Source of the DNA: Owenweeksia sp963758205
GTDB lineage: Bacteria; Bacteroidota; Bacteroidia; Flavobacteriales; Schleiferiaceae
Reading direction: 5' to 3'
Assembly (NCBI GenBank): GCA_963758205.1
Contig: CAVWUM010000002.1
Span: forward strand, 806,001 to 870,000
DNA length: 64,000 nt
Positions 8,966 to 18,612 of the stretch are shown here, piece after piece. Below the pieces are notes generated by a model, which ran no database searches, was not told where the DNA came from, and was given only the letters and a program-made list of their open reading frames with translations. Position numbers and translations under genes: made by a program. Each line of letters starts with the position of its first letter. The stretch's first letter is position 1.

Positions 8966-9490
8966 CTAATTAGCGCTTAAAGCTTCAATCAACTCGTCTT
9001 TCTTCATAGAAGAGTAACCAGTGATGCCTTTATCCTTAGCCATATCTCTCAACTCGGCCACAGTGTGTGAGTTAAGATCAGTGGTTTCGGCTTTTGGAGC
9101 TTCCTTTTTAGGAGCGGCCTCAGCTTTTGGGGCTTCTTCTTTTTTAGGCTCTGCTTTTTTAGCCGCCTTTTTACCGTCACCTTTACCGATGGCAGTAATT
9201 TCAATTAGAGAAATGGCTTGTCTGTGACCGTTTTTCTTGCGGTAGCCTTTTCTTCTTTTCTTTTTAAAGACAATTACTTTGTCTGCTTTAAGGTGAGACA
9301 CGATCTTAGCGCCTACTTCAATACCTTCTATAACCGGGGCGCCAACTTCTATAGCTCCGTCATTGTCAGTCAAAAGAACTTTGTCAAAAGAAATGACATC
9401 GCCTTCTTCACCTTCCACACGGTTTACATAGATCTGCTGGTCTTGGCGTACTTTGTACTGGTGCCCTGCTATTTCTACAATTGCGTACAT
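8966..9490 (-). CDS. rplU: 50S ribosomal protein L21 with C-terminal Rho_N/SAP-like tail
   Basis: 174 residues; a normal L21 is about 103. Residues 1-105 are ordinary L21 (YAIVEIAGHQYKV at the start; VIVFKKKRRKGYRKKNGHRQ and ISLIEITAI near 90). Residues 106-140 are a Lys/Ala/Glu/Pro linker (repeats of KKEAPKAE). Residues 141-174 (LNSHTVAELRDMAKDKGITG, then SSMKKDELIEALS) have the helix-extended-loop-helix pattern of Rho N-terminal or SAP nucleic-acid-binding domains. L21 binds 23S rRNA; the tail may add an RNA contact. First gene of rplU-rpmA, with a TAnnTTTG box at 9514-9521. Confidence 0.95.
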   Translation of the reverse strand: MYAIVEIAGHQYKVRQDQQIYVNRVEGEEGDVISFDKVLLTDNDGAIEVGAPVIEGIEVGAKIVSHLKADKVIVFKKKRRKGYRKKNGHRQAISLIEITAIGKGDGKKAAKKAEPKKEEAPKAEAAPKKEAPKAETTDLNSHTVAELRDMAKDKGITGYSSMKKDELIEALSAN

Positions 9491-9513
9491 CTACACTGAT
9501 TTTTTAAGGGCTG

Positions 9514-9521
9514 CAAATGTA
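9514..9521 (-). promoter_or_regulatory. Bacteroidota -7 box (TACATTTG) for rplU-rpmA
   Basis: TACATTTG on the minus strand is an exact TAnnTTTG match 23 bases before the rplU ATG. An A/T-rich stretch with GTT, not TTG, lies about 20 bases further upstream. Confidence 0.5.
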
Positions 9522-9669
9522 TGAAAAGAATTTTTTCAGAAACATATGTTGAGTAAAAAGTTTTACCGCACATCATCATTTAAGTGGATGAACTAGAACT
9601 AAACGCTATTACATTTAGCTGCAAAGGTATTGTTCAACAGGTTTTCCTTTCTCCCCTTACCCTTTTTAT

Positions 9670-9677
9670 TACTTTTG
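9670..9677 (+). promoter_or_regulatory. Bacteroidota -7 box (TACTTTTG) before the M16 peptidase pair
   Basis: TACTTTTG fits TAnnTTTG and leaves a leader of about 45 bases before the ATG at 9730. It lies in the 239-base gap between divergent rplU and the M16 genes, which otherwise holds no gene. Confidence 0.4.
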
Positions 9678-9729
9678 GCGCGCTACTCGAACTTTTTACA
9701 TCAAAATCATCATTTATAAAACTCATATT

Positions 9730-11049
9730 ATGAGAAAACTGTCTGCACTGGCCCTGGCCTTAGGGCTGGTTTATGGCGCAACTGCCCAAACTAATATTAA
9801 ATTTACAGAGTACGAGCTTGACAATGGCATGCACGTAATTTTGCATGAAGACCACTCTACTCCTATAGTAGCTGTTTCGGTTTTGTACCATGTAGGTTCA
9901 AAAAACGAAAAGCCCGGCCGCACCGGTTTCGCTCACTTTTTTGAGCACCTGATGTTTGAAGGTTCGCCAAACATAGATCGTGGCGAGTATATGAAAGTGG
10001 TACAGGGTAATGGTGGCGCACTAAACGCCAACACTTCTTTTGACCGTACTTTTTATTACGAAATTTTACCATCAAACCAATTGGAGCTTGGCCTTTGGTT
10101 GGAGAGTGAGCGTATGTTTCATGCCACTGTAGATGAAAAAGGTGTGGAAACCCAACGCGAAGTAGTAAAGGAAGAAAAGCGCCTGCGCATTGACAACCGC
10201 CCTTACGGTTCATTTATGGAAAAGGTTTTTGCAGCCAGCTTCCCCGATCATCCCTATGAAATTACCCCAATTGGTACCATGGAGGATTTGAACGCAGCCC
10301 AAATTGAGGATTTTGCAGATTTCTACGAAACCTTTTATGTACCCAATAATGCCACCCTGAGTATTGCCGGGGATATTGACCCTGATGAGACCAAGGAGCT
10401 TATTGAAAAATACTTCGGTACCATTGCCAGGGGAACCAACGAAATTCCACGCCCTAACCCTGAAGTTACATTGCTGACTGAAGAGGTTGTGGATACCGTA
10501 TATGATAACATTCAATTACCAGGTGTATTTCTTGGCTACAAAATGCCACAGCAGGGTACTAAGGACACCTATGCCCTTGAGATGGTTACCACCCTTTTAT
10601 CCGACGGGCAAAGTAGCCGTTTTTACAAAACCCTGGTGGACGAAAAGCAACTTGGTGTAGCTGTTCAGGCTTTCCCATTCAGTATGGAGTCCGGTGGATT
10701 GTTTATTACCCTGGGTATTGCCAATATGGGTACCGATGTGGCCGAGCTTAGAGAGGGCATTGATGCCGAAGTGAAGAAAGTTCGCGATAATCTCATCTCT
10801 GAAAAGGAGTATGAAAAGGTATTGAACCAGCTGGAGAATGACTTTATCTCAAGCAACTCAACTATGGCCGGTATTGCGGAGAGCCTGGCCAACTACCACG
10901 TGTACTTTGGTAATACCAACCTCATCAATACCGAAATTGAAAAGTACCGCGAAGTAACGCGCGAAGACATGCAGCGCGTGGCCCAAAAATACCTGGTGCC
11001 AAGTAACCGCGTATTGCTGTACTACCTCCCAAAAGGCCAAAATCAATAA
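9730..11049 (+). CDS. M16-family zinc peptidase, catalytic subunit
   Basis: 439 residues with a signal peptide (1-19, ending GATAQ), so it acts in the periplasm. The inverted zinc motif HxxEH is present as HFFEH at 69-73, and the distal metal-ligand Glu is expected within REVVKEEKR at 143-151 (E149 at usual spacing). The second half carries the SSRFYKTLVDEKQLGV region that closes over peptides. M16 enzymes degrade oligopeptides and usually act as two-part clamshells. The next gene, 23 bases downstream, encodes the partner without the zinc motif; together they look like an active/inactive heterodimer. Confidence 0.93.
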   Translation: MRKLSALALALGLVYGATAQTNIKFTEYELDNGMHVILHEDHSTPIVAVSVLYHVGSKNEKPGRTGFAHFFEHLMFEGSPNIDRGEYMKVVQGNGGALNANTSFDRTFYYEILPSNQLELGLWLESERMFHATVDEKGVETQREVVKEEKRLRIDNRPYGSFMEKVFAASFPDHPYEITPIGTMEDLNAAQIEDFADFYETFYVPNNATLSIAGDIDPDETKELIEKYFGTIARGTNEIPRPNPEVTLLTEEVVDTVYDNIQLPGVFLGYKMPQQGTKDTYALEMVTTLLSDGQSSRFYKTLVDEKQLGVAVQAFPFSMESGGLFITLGIANMGTDVAELREGIDAEVKKVRDNLISEKEYEKVLNQLENDFISSNSTMAGIAESLANYHVYFGNTNLINTEIEKYREVTREDMQRVAQKYLVPSNRVLLYYLPKGQNQ

Positions 11050-11072
11050 ACCATATTAAGTAAGAGATCAAG

Positions 11073-13145
11073 ATGAAAAAGATATTCGCATTATTATTTA
11101 CAGTAGCAGTAGCACTAAGTGCCACAGCGCAGCTTGACCGTAGCATAAGGCCCGAAGCCGGCCCTGCACCAAAACTTGATTTTGGTAAGTACAAGGTGTA
11201 CGAAATGAAAAACGGTCTTAAGCTTATTGTGGTGGAAGACCATAAACTACCCCGCGTAAGCATTAGCCTTATTGTGGATCGTGACCCGATTTTTGAAGGT
11301 GAAAAAGCAGGTTATGTGCAACTGGCTGGCGAAATGCTACGTCAGGGAACCACCACCCGCCCGAAGGCCCAGCTTGATGAAGAAATCGATTTTATCGGGG
11401 CTTCATTAAACACAAGTTCTTCATCCGTTTCTGCCAGTGGATTGAGTAAGTACACTGAAAAACTTATCTCCATAATGGCCGATGTTACGCTAAACCCGGC
11501 CTTTCCTGCAGAAGAATTTGAAAAGCTTAAAAAGCAGACCCTTTCAGGAATTGAATCTGAAAAAGACGATCCTGAAGCTATTGCCGAAAACGTTTTCCGC
11601 GCGATGCTTTATGGTTTGGATCATCCTTACGGGGAAATGATGACTAAAGAAACTGTAGAGAGCATAACGCTTGAAGATTGCAAGAGCTACTACAACAATT
11701 ACTGGGTGCCCAATGATTCGTACATCGCCATAGTTGGTGATATCAAATCAAAAGATGCCAAAAAGCTGATTAAGAAATATTTTGGAGAATGGGAAATGGC
11801 AAACATCCCTGAAAAGGTGTACGAAATGCCAAAGCCTGCCAACGGTATGGAAATTAGTTTTGTAAATAAGGAGTCTGCCGTGCAATCAGTAGTAACTATT
11901 GGTAACGTAATTGAGCTTAAGCCCGGCAGCGAAGATGAAGTAACCCTTCGCCTGGCGAACCAGATCTTAGGTGGCGGTAGCCTTGGTCGTCTGTTTCAAA
12001 ACATTCGCGAAGACAAAGCCTACACCTACGGTGCTTATTCCAGTTATGATGACGATCGTTTGGTAGGCCAGTTCAGCGCCTCGGCCAGCGTGCGTAATGA
12101 GGTTACTGATAGTGCCGTAATTGAATTTTACAAAGAGTTTACCAGGTTACAAACAGAGCCCGTTTCAGCCGAAGATCTTCAGGCTGCCAAAAACTATGTA
12201 ATCGGAAGTTTTGGCCGCTCATTGGAGAGCCCCAGTACCATAGCCCGCTTTGCGCTGAACATTCAGCGCTACAACCTGCCCGAGGATTACTATGAAACCT
12301 ACCTGGGTAAACTACAGGAGGTAACGCCAGAGCAGATTATGGAGGTTTCTAAAAAGTACATCGGTACGGAAAACACACATCTTGTAGTAGTTGGTAAAGC
12401 CTCGGATGTAGCAGATGACCTTAAGGCGATGGGAAAACTAACCTATTACGATACTGAGGGTAATGAAACCGGAGAACCTACTATTCCAGTTCCGGCCGGC
12501 CTTACGGCAGATAGCGTAGTAAACAATTACATACGCGCCATTGGTGGCCGCGAAAACCTTAAAAAGGTTAAGGACATCACCATGAAGTACGATGCCGAAA
12601 TTGCAGGTGCCCCCATGAAGATGAACGCTACTATTATTCGTAAAAAGCCAAATAAGTACAAAATGGAAATGGTGGCTGCCGGCATGGGTACCTTAATGGC
12701 GCAAACCTTTGACGGTGAAAAAGCCAAAATGAGCGGTATGCAGGGTGAGCAGGTATTGGAAGGTGAAGATCTTGAAGATATGGCTGAGCAGTCTAAATTT
12801 AACCTTGAACTGGAATACCTTACGGAAGCCTACACCTTAAAGCTTACTAAGATTGCCATGGTAGGTGATGAAAAAGCCTATGTAATGGAGGTTGTAGATT
12901 CTAAAGGCAATAAAACCACCGAGTACTACTCTGTAGAAAGCGGCCTTAAACTGAAATCAGAAACTGTAGCTGAAACTCCCCAGGGACCTATGACCAGCTC
13001 TGAAACCTTTAGCAATTACAAAGAGGTAAACGGAGTAATGTTTCCTTACCAGATGAATATTGATGCAGGCCCTCAAAAAATAAAAATGACGGCTACTGAA
13101 ATAAAAGTGAACACCGGGGTAAAAGACTCTGAGTTTAAGTTCTAA
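11073..13145 (+). CDS. M16-family non-catalytic subunit fused to a LolA-like domain
   Basis: 690 residues, much longer than a usual M16 partner (about 430-480). A signal peptide ends SATAQ. In the place of HxxEH the sequence reads QLAGEMLRQG, so the zinc site is lost, while the substrate-side LFQNIREDKAYTYGAY (Arg/Tyr pair of M16 beta subunits) is kept near 310-325. Residues about 477-690 are a separate beta-rich domain (VVNNYIRAIGGRENL... FSNYKEVNGVMFPYQM) of the LolA-like 'outer-membrane lipoprotein-sorting' type, homologous to the stand-alone protein at 18613. It is co-transcribed with the catalytic M16 gene and ended by a terminator at 13171. Confidence 0.9.
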   Translation: MKKIFALLFTVAVALSATAQLDRSIRPEAGPAPKLDFGKYKVYEMKNGLKLIVVEDHKLPRVSISLIVDRDPIFEGEKAGYVQLAGEMLRQGTTTRPKAQLDEEIDFIGASLNTSSSSVSASGLSKYTEKLISIMADVTLNPAFPAEEFEKLKKQTLSGIESEKDDPEAIAENVFRAMLYGLDHPYGEMMTKETVESITLEDCKSYYNNYWVPNDSYIAIVGDIKSKDAKKLIKKYFGEWEMANIPEKVYEMPKPANGMEISFVNKESAVQSVVTIGNVIELKPGSEDEVTLRLANQILGGGSLGRLFQNIREDKAYTYGAYSSYDDDRLVGQFSASASVRNEVTDSAVIEFYKEFTRLQTEPVSAEDLQAAKNYVIGSFGRSLESPSTIARFALNIQRYNLPEDYYETYLGKLQEVTPEQIMEVSKKYIGTENTHLVVVGKASDVADDLKAMGKLTYYDTEGNETGEPTIPVPAGLTADSVVNNYIRAIGGRENLKKVKDITMKYDAEIAGAPMKMNATIIRKKPNKYKMEMVAAGMGTLMAQTFDGEKAKMSGMQGEQVLEGEDLEDMAEQSKFNLELEYLTEAYTLKLTKIAMVGDEKAYVMEVVDSKGNKTTEYYSVESGLKLKSETVAETPQGPMTSSETFSNYKEVNGVMFPYQMNIDAGPQKIKMTATEIKVNTGVKDSEFKF

Positions 13146-13170
13146 ACGTTTTAACCACCCAAACAGTGAA

Positions 13171-13208
13171 AGCGGTATTTCCTCAGTGAGGAAGTGCCGC
13201 TTTTTTTT
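13171..13208 (+). terminator. Rho-independent terminator after the M16 pair
   Basis: AGCGGTATTTCCTC pairs with GAGGAAGTGCCGCT (internal TA/GT mismatch) and is followed by eight T residues. It overlaps the last codons of the convergent transporter gene. Confidence 0.85.
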
Positions 13209-14100
13209 GCTCCCTAAGCCTTTTACGATAATTCACTATATACACCCCTATAAGTATGGCCGACATGCCTATGAAGTGGTGGATACCAATAGATTCACCG
13301 TCAACAACTCCCCACATAAGTGCTACTATGGGTATGGCATACGTTACGGAAGCCCCAAACAGTGAACCGCTTGTTTTTATCAGGTGGTTGAAAATAATAA
13401 CAGCCAGACTGGTGCCTACAACTCCCATTATGGCTACATAGCCCAGGTTTACCCAGGCCAGTTCATCCGTTTGCATAATGTGTATAAAATCTGTGGAAAA
13501 CACATAAATGGTAGCCGGCACCCCAACTGTGGCAAGGCTAAGTAGAGTAATAGTTAAAGCATCTAAGTGCTTAAATTTTGCACTGAGGGTGTTGATAGAA
13601 ATAGCATAACAAACAGTAGCTATTATAGGATACATACCATAAATCAGCTTTGTGGTGTCCACCTCCAAACCGGGTAGTAAAAGCCACAAGGCCCCTGCAA
13701 AACCCAATACGATACCAATAATACTGGGCAGGCCCACTTTGGTTTTAAACCAGATGATGCCGATGATGAGCGTAAACAGCGGCACCATGGCATTAAGCAC
13801 ACCTACAACTCCGCTATCCAGTTTACTTACCGCCAGCGGAAAAAGTATATAGGGAATGGCGTTGCCCATCAATCCAACCACAATTAGCGGAAATAGATCC
13901 TTCATTCGGAATTTTGAAAAGCGCCTTAGTGCGATAACAACCGTAAACCAAAACGCAAAGCTCACGCGCATCATCCCAATCTGGCTGTAGCTGAATGAGC
14001 GAAGACCGTACTTCATTAAAATAAAGGAACTGCCCCAAACCAGCGCCAGCAGGGCAAACAGCAACCAGGCTGTTGCCGGATTTTTAGGAGTGTCATTCAT
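13183..14100 (-). CDS. EamA/DMT-family transporter
   Basis: 305 residues from the ATG at 14100, preferred over a TTG at 14127 because it gives the usual short N-terminal tail before helix 1. About ten hydrophobic helices are seen as two EamA halves: the first contains LLALVWGSSFILMKYGL and the second begins near IYGMYPIIATVCYAIS. EamA/DMT proteins export or import small metabolites; the substrate cannot be read. The 3' end runs into the terminator of the convergent M16 operon. The 5' side abuts a 7-bp tandem repeat region. Confidence 0.88.
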   Translation of the reverse strand: MNDTPKNPATAWLLFALLALVWGSSFILMKYGLRSFSYSQIGMMRVSFAFWFTVVIALRRFSKFRMKDLFPLIVVGLMGNAIPYILFPLAVSKLDSGVVGVLNAMVPLFTLIIGIIWFKTKVGLPSIIGIVLGFAGALWLLLPGLEVDTTKLIYGMYPIIATVCYAISINTLSAKFKHLDALTITLLSLATVGVPATIYVFSTDFIHIMQTDELAWVNLGYVAIMGVVGTSLAVIIFNHLIKTSGSLFGASVTYAIPIVALMWGVVDGESIGIHHFIGMSAILIGVYIVNYRKRLREQKKAALPH

Positions 14101-14168
14101 CGGGCGAAGGTAGGTTTCAGTTTGCAATCTTTCAGTTTACAGTCGGCAGGAAAACAGAAGGCACAAAT

Positions 14169-14270
<102 letters not shown>

Positions 14271-14317
14271 AAAAAAACAGTTTGCAAACTGCAATTTGGA
14301 AACTGCCAACTGAATTG

Positions 14318-16051
14318 TCAACCGTTTAGCGTTTCCTCCGGCAAGTCCTCTATGCGGATGTACATAAAGCCATCCAGCGAATCATTAAAAAGGGGATCTA
14401 CATTAAAGCACACGATTTTGGCATTTTGCTTCAGGTACTTTTTTATAAGCACCGGAATCCTGTGATCACCGGGCTCCACATCTCCTATAAGTCTGTCTAT
14501 TTTTTGAAGATCATCTGCCGTACTCTCCTCTACAATGTTGCGGTACTCATCATCCAATTTAGATCTGAAAGGCTTTTTGGGCAATATGTATTGAGCCAGT
14601 TGTTCATCGCCAAAATTCTTTAGCAGATACTCTACAGTAAGCGATTTGCTGAAACGGGAAAAAGTATTGCTGATGCTGGCACACCCGGTAATGTACTTTA
14701 ACTCGGGATGACGTTTTATTACCTTTACTATACCCTTCCAAAGTAAAAATAGTGGCATGGGCTTTTGCTGTTGCTCCTTTACTATAAATGCCCTACCCAT
14801 TTCAAGGCTTTGGCTAAACATATCATTTACTTCCGCACTAAGCTTAAATAAGGTGGATACATAAAACCCTTTAATTCCATATTTTGTATATATCTCACTT
14901 CCTACGCCTAACCTATAGGCTCCCACCAACTTTTCTGTATCATTATCCCAAAGTATCAAATGGTGATAGTGGTAATCATATACATCAAGGTCAATAGGCT
15001 TGTTACTCCCTTCGCCCACTTCCCTGAAGGTAATTTCACGAAGCCTGCCAATTTCTTCTAAAACATTGGGTATAACTTCTGAGCGTGCCACAAACATGGA
15101 ATAATGTTTTTCATCAAAGAGAAATCCCTTACTCTTTCGGAGTTTTTTGATTTCTGCCAGTATTAAGGCAGGATTAACAGGATCAATAATAGGTTCCTGC
15201 TTTTCCGGTCTCCTCAATGAAAATAATCGTTTACCGGGAGAAAGAGCTTCCTTGAGTAAATAAGTACACTGGCGCAAAAAGGCTGTAAAATGCTCAATGG
15301 TTTCGTAACCGTTCTGCTCCTTTACAGAAATCTGTTTTCCGATACGGATACGGATACTTTTATTTTTTTGCCTAAGCAACTCTGAAGGCAATTTGGCCGT
15401 ACGAAGGCTTGAGTGCAGCATGGAGAGCAGATAGAACAAGTTTGTATTTCTTGCTTCAAAGTAAATGGGTATTACCGGCACCTGTGCCTTTTTAATAGTC
15501 TTCATGCTGGATTCCGTCCAGGGTCTGTCGCTGATTTTACCTTCATCAAATTGATAAGTACTTACTTGCCCGGCCGGAAAGATGCCCAGTGGATGCTGCT
15601 CTTCTACATAATGCAGTGAATCTTTAACGCCTGTATAACTGTTAAAATACTCCTTATTATCAAAGGGGTTTACGTAAAAAAACATATCCTTTAGCGGCTC
15701 CACCTTTTCAAGCAAAAAGTTGCCCATCACCTTAAAATCAGGGCGAACCTGGCTTACAAGCTTTATTAGGATAATTCCATCAAGCGCACCTAGTGGATGG
15801 TTGGATATAGTGATGAAAGGTCCTTCTTTAGGTATGCGCTTTAGCTCATCTTCAAAATAATCAAACTCCGCATGAAACTCTTTAAGTATTGCATCAATAA
15901 ATTCAACGCCATGCAGCTCAGCAAACTTATCATACGCTTTGTTTACATCAGATAATCGCAAAATATCCATAATAGGCTTAGCCAGGGCGGTCATACCTAT
16001 TCGATCCAACTTTACTATTCTGGCAACATCCTTCTTATCTACGAGGCTCAT
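14318..16051 (-). CDS. Bifunctional acyltransferase: PlsC-type O-acyltransferase plus GNAT-type N-acyltransferase (GlsF/OlsF type)
   Basis: 577 residues in two domains. Residues about 70-290 are a lysophospholipid acyltransferase (PlsC) domain with the [10 protein letters not shown] active-site motif and the later GIFPAGQVS substrate motif. Residues about 310-560 ([26 protein letters not shown]..., [32 protein letters not shown]) match the OlsB-like GNAT hemolysin fold that joins a 3-hydroxy-acyl chain to an amino acid. Such fused proteins make ornithine or glycine aminolipids in one polypeptide, which in Bacteroidota would be membrane glycine lipids. Substrate is inferred. It lies 38 bases downstream of the aspartokinase gene. 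Confidence 0.85.
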
Positions 16052-16089
16052 TAATGTTTGTTTGGGATAAAGCTAACTAAAATGAATTT

Positions 16090-17340
16090 TTAGGTGGTTA
16101 CTACCTGGTAAGTGTTTCTGCTCACCTGCTCCAGCAGCAGTTCACCGGTTTTCATAACCCGCTCTTTGGCGGCCTCATCATAATGCCGCACACTATAAAG
16201 GTTGGCATTTTCATTATATGAGGTGTCAAAATCCTTTTGCAATTCCTCAATCAGTTTTGGGGTGGTTATGGGATCGTTATTAATGCAAAACGATGAACTT
16301 ACCGCAGTATTCTGCGACATATTTACTCTTGTGCCAAACTGGTGCAGCAACTTGTATATTTTACTAAGGTGGTCTTCCACAATAAAAGCCAGGTCACGGG
16401 TGGATATGGTAATCAATATCTGGTTATCTTTTTTAATAAAGCAGGGCAACACCGGGTTCAGGTCTGATCCTTCGCGTATTATGGTTCCTTCTTCAGCAGG
16501 GTTCATAAATGATTTTACCCTTAGCGGGATACTTTTTTGCTGCAGCGGCTGTATTGTTTTGGGGTGAATTACCGAGGCGCCATAATAGGCCAGCTCAATA
16601 GCTTCGCGGTAACTGATTTCCTTAAGCAACTCTACCTTGTCAAACACTTTGGGGTCGCCATTGAGCACACCGGGTACATCCTTCCATATCACCACTTCTT
16701 CCGCATCAAGCACATAAGCAAGCACCGAGGCTGTGTAGTCAGATCCCTCCCGCCCAAGCGTTGTGGGGTTCAAATCATCATCCGAACCAATAAAACCCTG
16801 AATCACGTATCGGTTTCCGGGCAGTATAGTTTCCTTAACAAGGCGCCTTGTAAAGTTCCAATCAACGCGTGCAAAACGAAAGTTCTGATCGGTGCGGATC
16901 AGCCTGCGGGCATCGAGCCACTTATTCTGGTAGCCCGAACTATTGAGGTAACTCGAAATTATTTTGGTGGAGATCAATTCCCCGAAAGACACAATCTGGT
17001 CGTAAATCTGATTAAAGCTATTGGTAGGTTCGCCTTCGCAAATAAGTTCAAGCTGCATAAATAGTATTTCCACATCATTATGCACGCGGTGCTCATCTGC
17101 CGGAAAAAGATCATTGATAATGGCAAAGTGCGACTGGCGCACCTCGTTTATCAACTCCTTGGTATCTGCCTTTTTATTGATAAATGAATGAACAAGTTTT
17201 TCGAGCGCATTGGTGGTTTTACCCATGGCGGATACCACAATCAGTATCTCCTCCCCAGGGTAATGATTAAGAACGTTAGCAACGTTTTTTACACTTTCGG
17301 CATCTTTAATAGAAGCCCCGCCAAACTTGAAAATTTTCAT
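16090..17340 (-). CDS. lysC: Aspartate kinase (monofunctional)
   Basis: 416 residues. It phosphorylates aspartate, the first step to lysine, threonine, methionine and diaminopimelate. Seen: N-terminal KFGGASIKD nucleotide motif, SFGELISTKI, GREGSDYTASVLAYVL and WKDVPGVLNGDPK, all typical of the kinase domain, then ACT regulatory segments from about 295 (ILITISTRDLAFIVEDHL). No fused homoserine dehydrogenase domain is present. The lysA gene (26 kb) belongs to the same pathway but is unlinked. Which amino acid feeds back on it cannot be read. Confidence 0.94.
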   Translation of the reverse strand: MKIFKFGGASIKDAESVKNVANVLNHYPGEEILIVVSAMGKTTNALEKLVHSFINKKADTKELINEVRQSHFAIINDLFPADEHRVHNDVEILFMQLELICEGEPTNSFNQIYDQIVSFGELISTKIISSYLNSSGYQNKWLDARRLIRTDQNFRFARVDWNFTRRLVKETILPGNRYVIQGFIGSDDDLNPTTLGREGSDYTASVLAYVLDAEEVVIWKDVPGVLNGDPKVFDKVELLKEISYREAIELAYYGASVIHPKTIQPLQQKSIPLRVKSFMNPAEEGTIIREGSDLNPVLPCFIKKDNQILITISTRDLAFIVEDHLSKIYKLLHQFGTRVNMSQNTAVSSSFCINNDPITTPKLIEELQKDFDTSYNENANLYSVRHYDEAAKERVMKTGELLLEQVSRNTYQVVTT

Positions 17341-17354
17341 TGGTTGGTATCACT

Positions 17355-17362
17355 TAATTTTG
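17355..17362 (+). promoter_or_regulatory. Bacteroidota -7 box (TAATTTTG) before the intradiol dioxygenase gene
   Basis: TAATTTTG fits TAnnTTTG, 55 bases before the ATG at 17418, in the short gap between divergent genes. Confidence 0.35.
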
Positions 17363-17417
17363 ATTGGCGAAGGTAGTGGCAAGTGATAAACCCCACAAAA
17401 ATTTAAATCATAGTAAG

Positions 17418-18383
17418 ATGAGTGAGCAGCAACCCAATAGCCGTAGAAACTTTTTGAGAAATGTATCCCTTGCAACTTTATCAGTAGGCGCTTTACCACT
17501 GGGTATAAAGGCGGCTGCAACCCCTTTACCGGGTGCAGATGACCAAACACTGGCGTGCGATAAAACCACACTTGACTACTATGGCCAGGGGCCTTTTTAC
17601 ACGGCCAATCCACCGGTAATAAGCAATAATGTGCTGGCTGCACCCAATGAGCCAGGTACGCGTATTGTTATAAGCGGGCGGGTTATGAACCTTGATTGCA
17701 CCGAAGCCATAGGTAATGCAGAAATAGATATATGGCACGCCAATGATGCCGGCCAGTATGACAACTCCGGCTACAACCTCAGAGGGAAAATATACTCTAA
17801 CACCCAGGGATTTTACAGTTTTGAAACTATATGGCCCGGCAAATACCTAAACGGAAACCAATATCGCCCATCCCATATTCATTTTAAGATTTCAGCCAGT
17901 GGCTTCCCTACCCTTACCACCCAACTTTATTTTCAGGGAGATACATCCATACCGGCCGATGCCGCGGCCTCGGTAACCAGCGGCACCTATGATGCTCGCG
18001 CCAGGATTATACCTTTAACACAGAATACCTCCGGTAAATATGAAGGAACGTGGGATGTTGTGATAGATGCGCAGGGCGTGCCACTAAGCATGGAATCTCT
18101 ACACCTTGAAAAAGGAATAATTTATTCAGTTTCACCCAATCCGTTTTTTGATGAAGTGGAAATTAAATATGGGATTTTTACCGATGCCCGGGTGGGGCTT
18201 ATGGTATATGATATGAGTGGGCGCGAGGTAGCCAATCTTAAAGATCTTGAACAAACTCCTGAAAAATACTCCGCAGTATGGAACCCACCGATGGATTTAC
18301 CTGCCGGCACCTACTTTTTAGCCCTTAAGGTGAATGATATGCAGGTACATTATTTAAAACTCACTAAAGCCGGTGGTTACTAG
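17418..18383 (+). CDS. Intradiol ring-cleavage dioxygenase-like protein with Tat signal and T9SS sorting domain
   Basis: 321 residues from the ATG at 17418, chosen because it puts a twin-arginine signal at the start (SRRNFLRNVSLA, residues 8-19). Residues 50-220 form an intradiol dioxygenase domain: WHANDAGQY supplies Y114, WPGKY supplies Y143, and RPSHIHF supplies H153 and H155, the four expected non-haem Fe(III) ligands. Residues about 235-321 (YSVSPNPFFDEVEIKY... GTYFLALKVNDMQVHYLKL) are a T9SS type A sorting domain. So an iron enzyme, possibly folded before export, appears to be placed on the surface. Substrate unknown; members of the extracellular subfamily often have none assigned. Confidence 0.87.
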   Translation: MSEQQPNSRRNFLRNVSLATLSVGALPLGIKAAATPLPGADDQTLACDKTTLDYYGQGPFYTANPPVISNNVLAAPNEPGTRIVISGRVMNLDCTEAIGNAEIDIWHANDAGQYDNSGYNLRGKIYSNTQGFYSFETIWPGKYLNGNQYRPSHIHFKISASGFPTLTTQLYFQGDTSIPADAAASVTSGTYDARARIIPLTQNTSGKYEGTWDVVIDAQGVPLSMESLHLEKGIIYSVSPNPFFDEVEIKYGIFTDARVGLMVYDMSGREVANLKDLEQTPEKYSAVWNPPMDLPAGTYFLALKVNDMQVHYLKLTKAGGY

Positions 18384-18612
18384 CCTTAGTGCTTAATCCG
18401 GTAACAATTCTTTCATACACTAACTAAGCCAGGTGTACCATTACCGAACACCTTATTGTTCAGATTTGAACACTCAGGATTTGAGTTATTTTCCAAAACT
18501 CTCATTCTCAAAATTTAAACTTATTGGCATTTCAGTTGAATTACTCAGCAATAGTTTAGGATTGATGTGATTAATAAATAAATTTACGCCTAAACCATTA
18601 TTAATATTCAAC

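Noticed and set aside
11073..13145. Second M16 gene as a degenerate pseudogene because HxxEH is missing
   Set aside because: The frame is intact, the Arg/Tyr substrate motif is kept, and paired active/inactive M16 subunits are a known arrangement.
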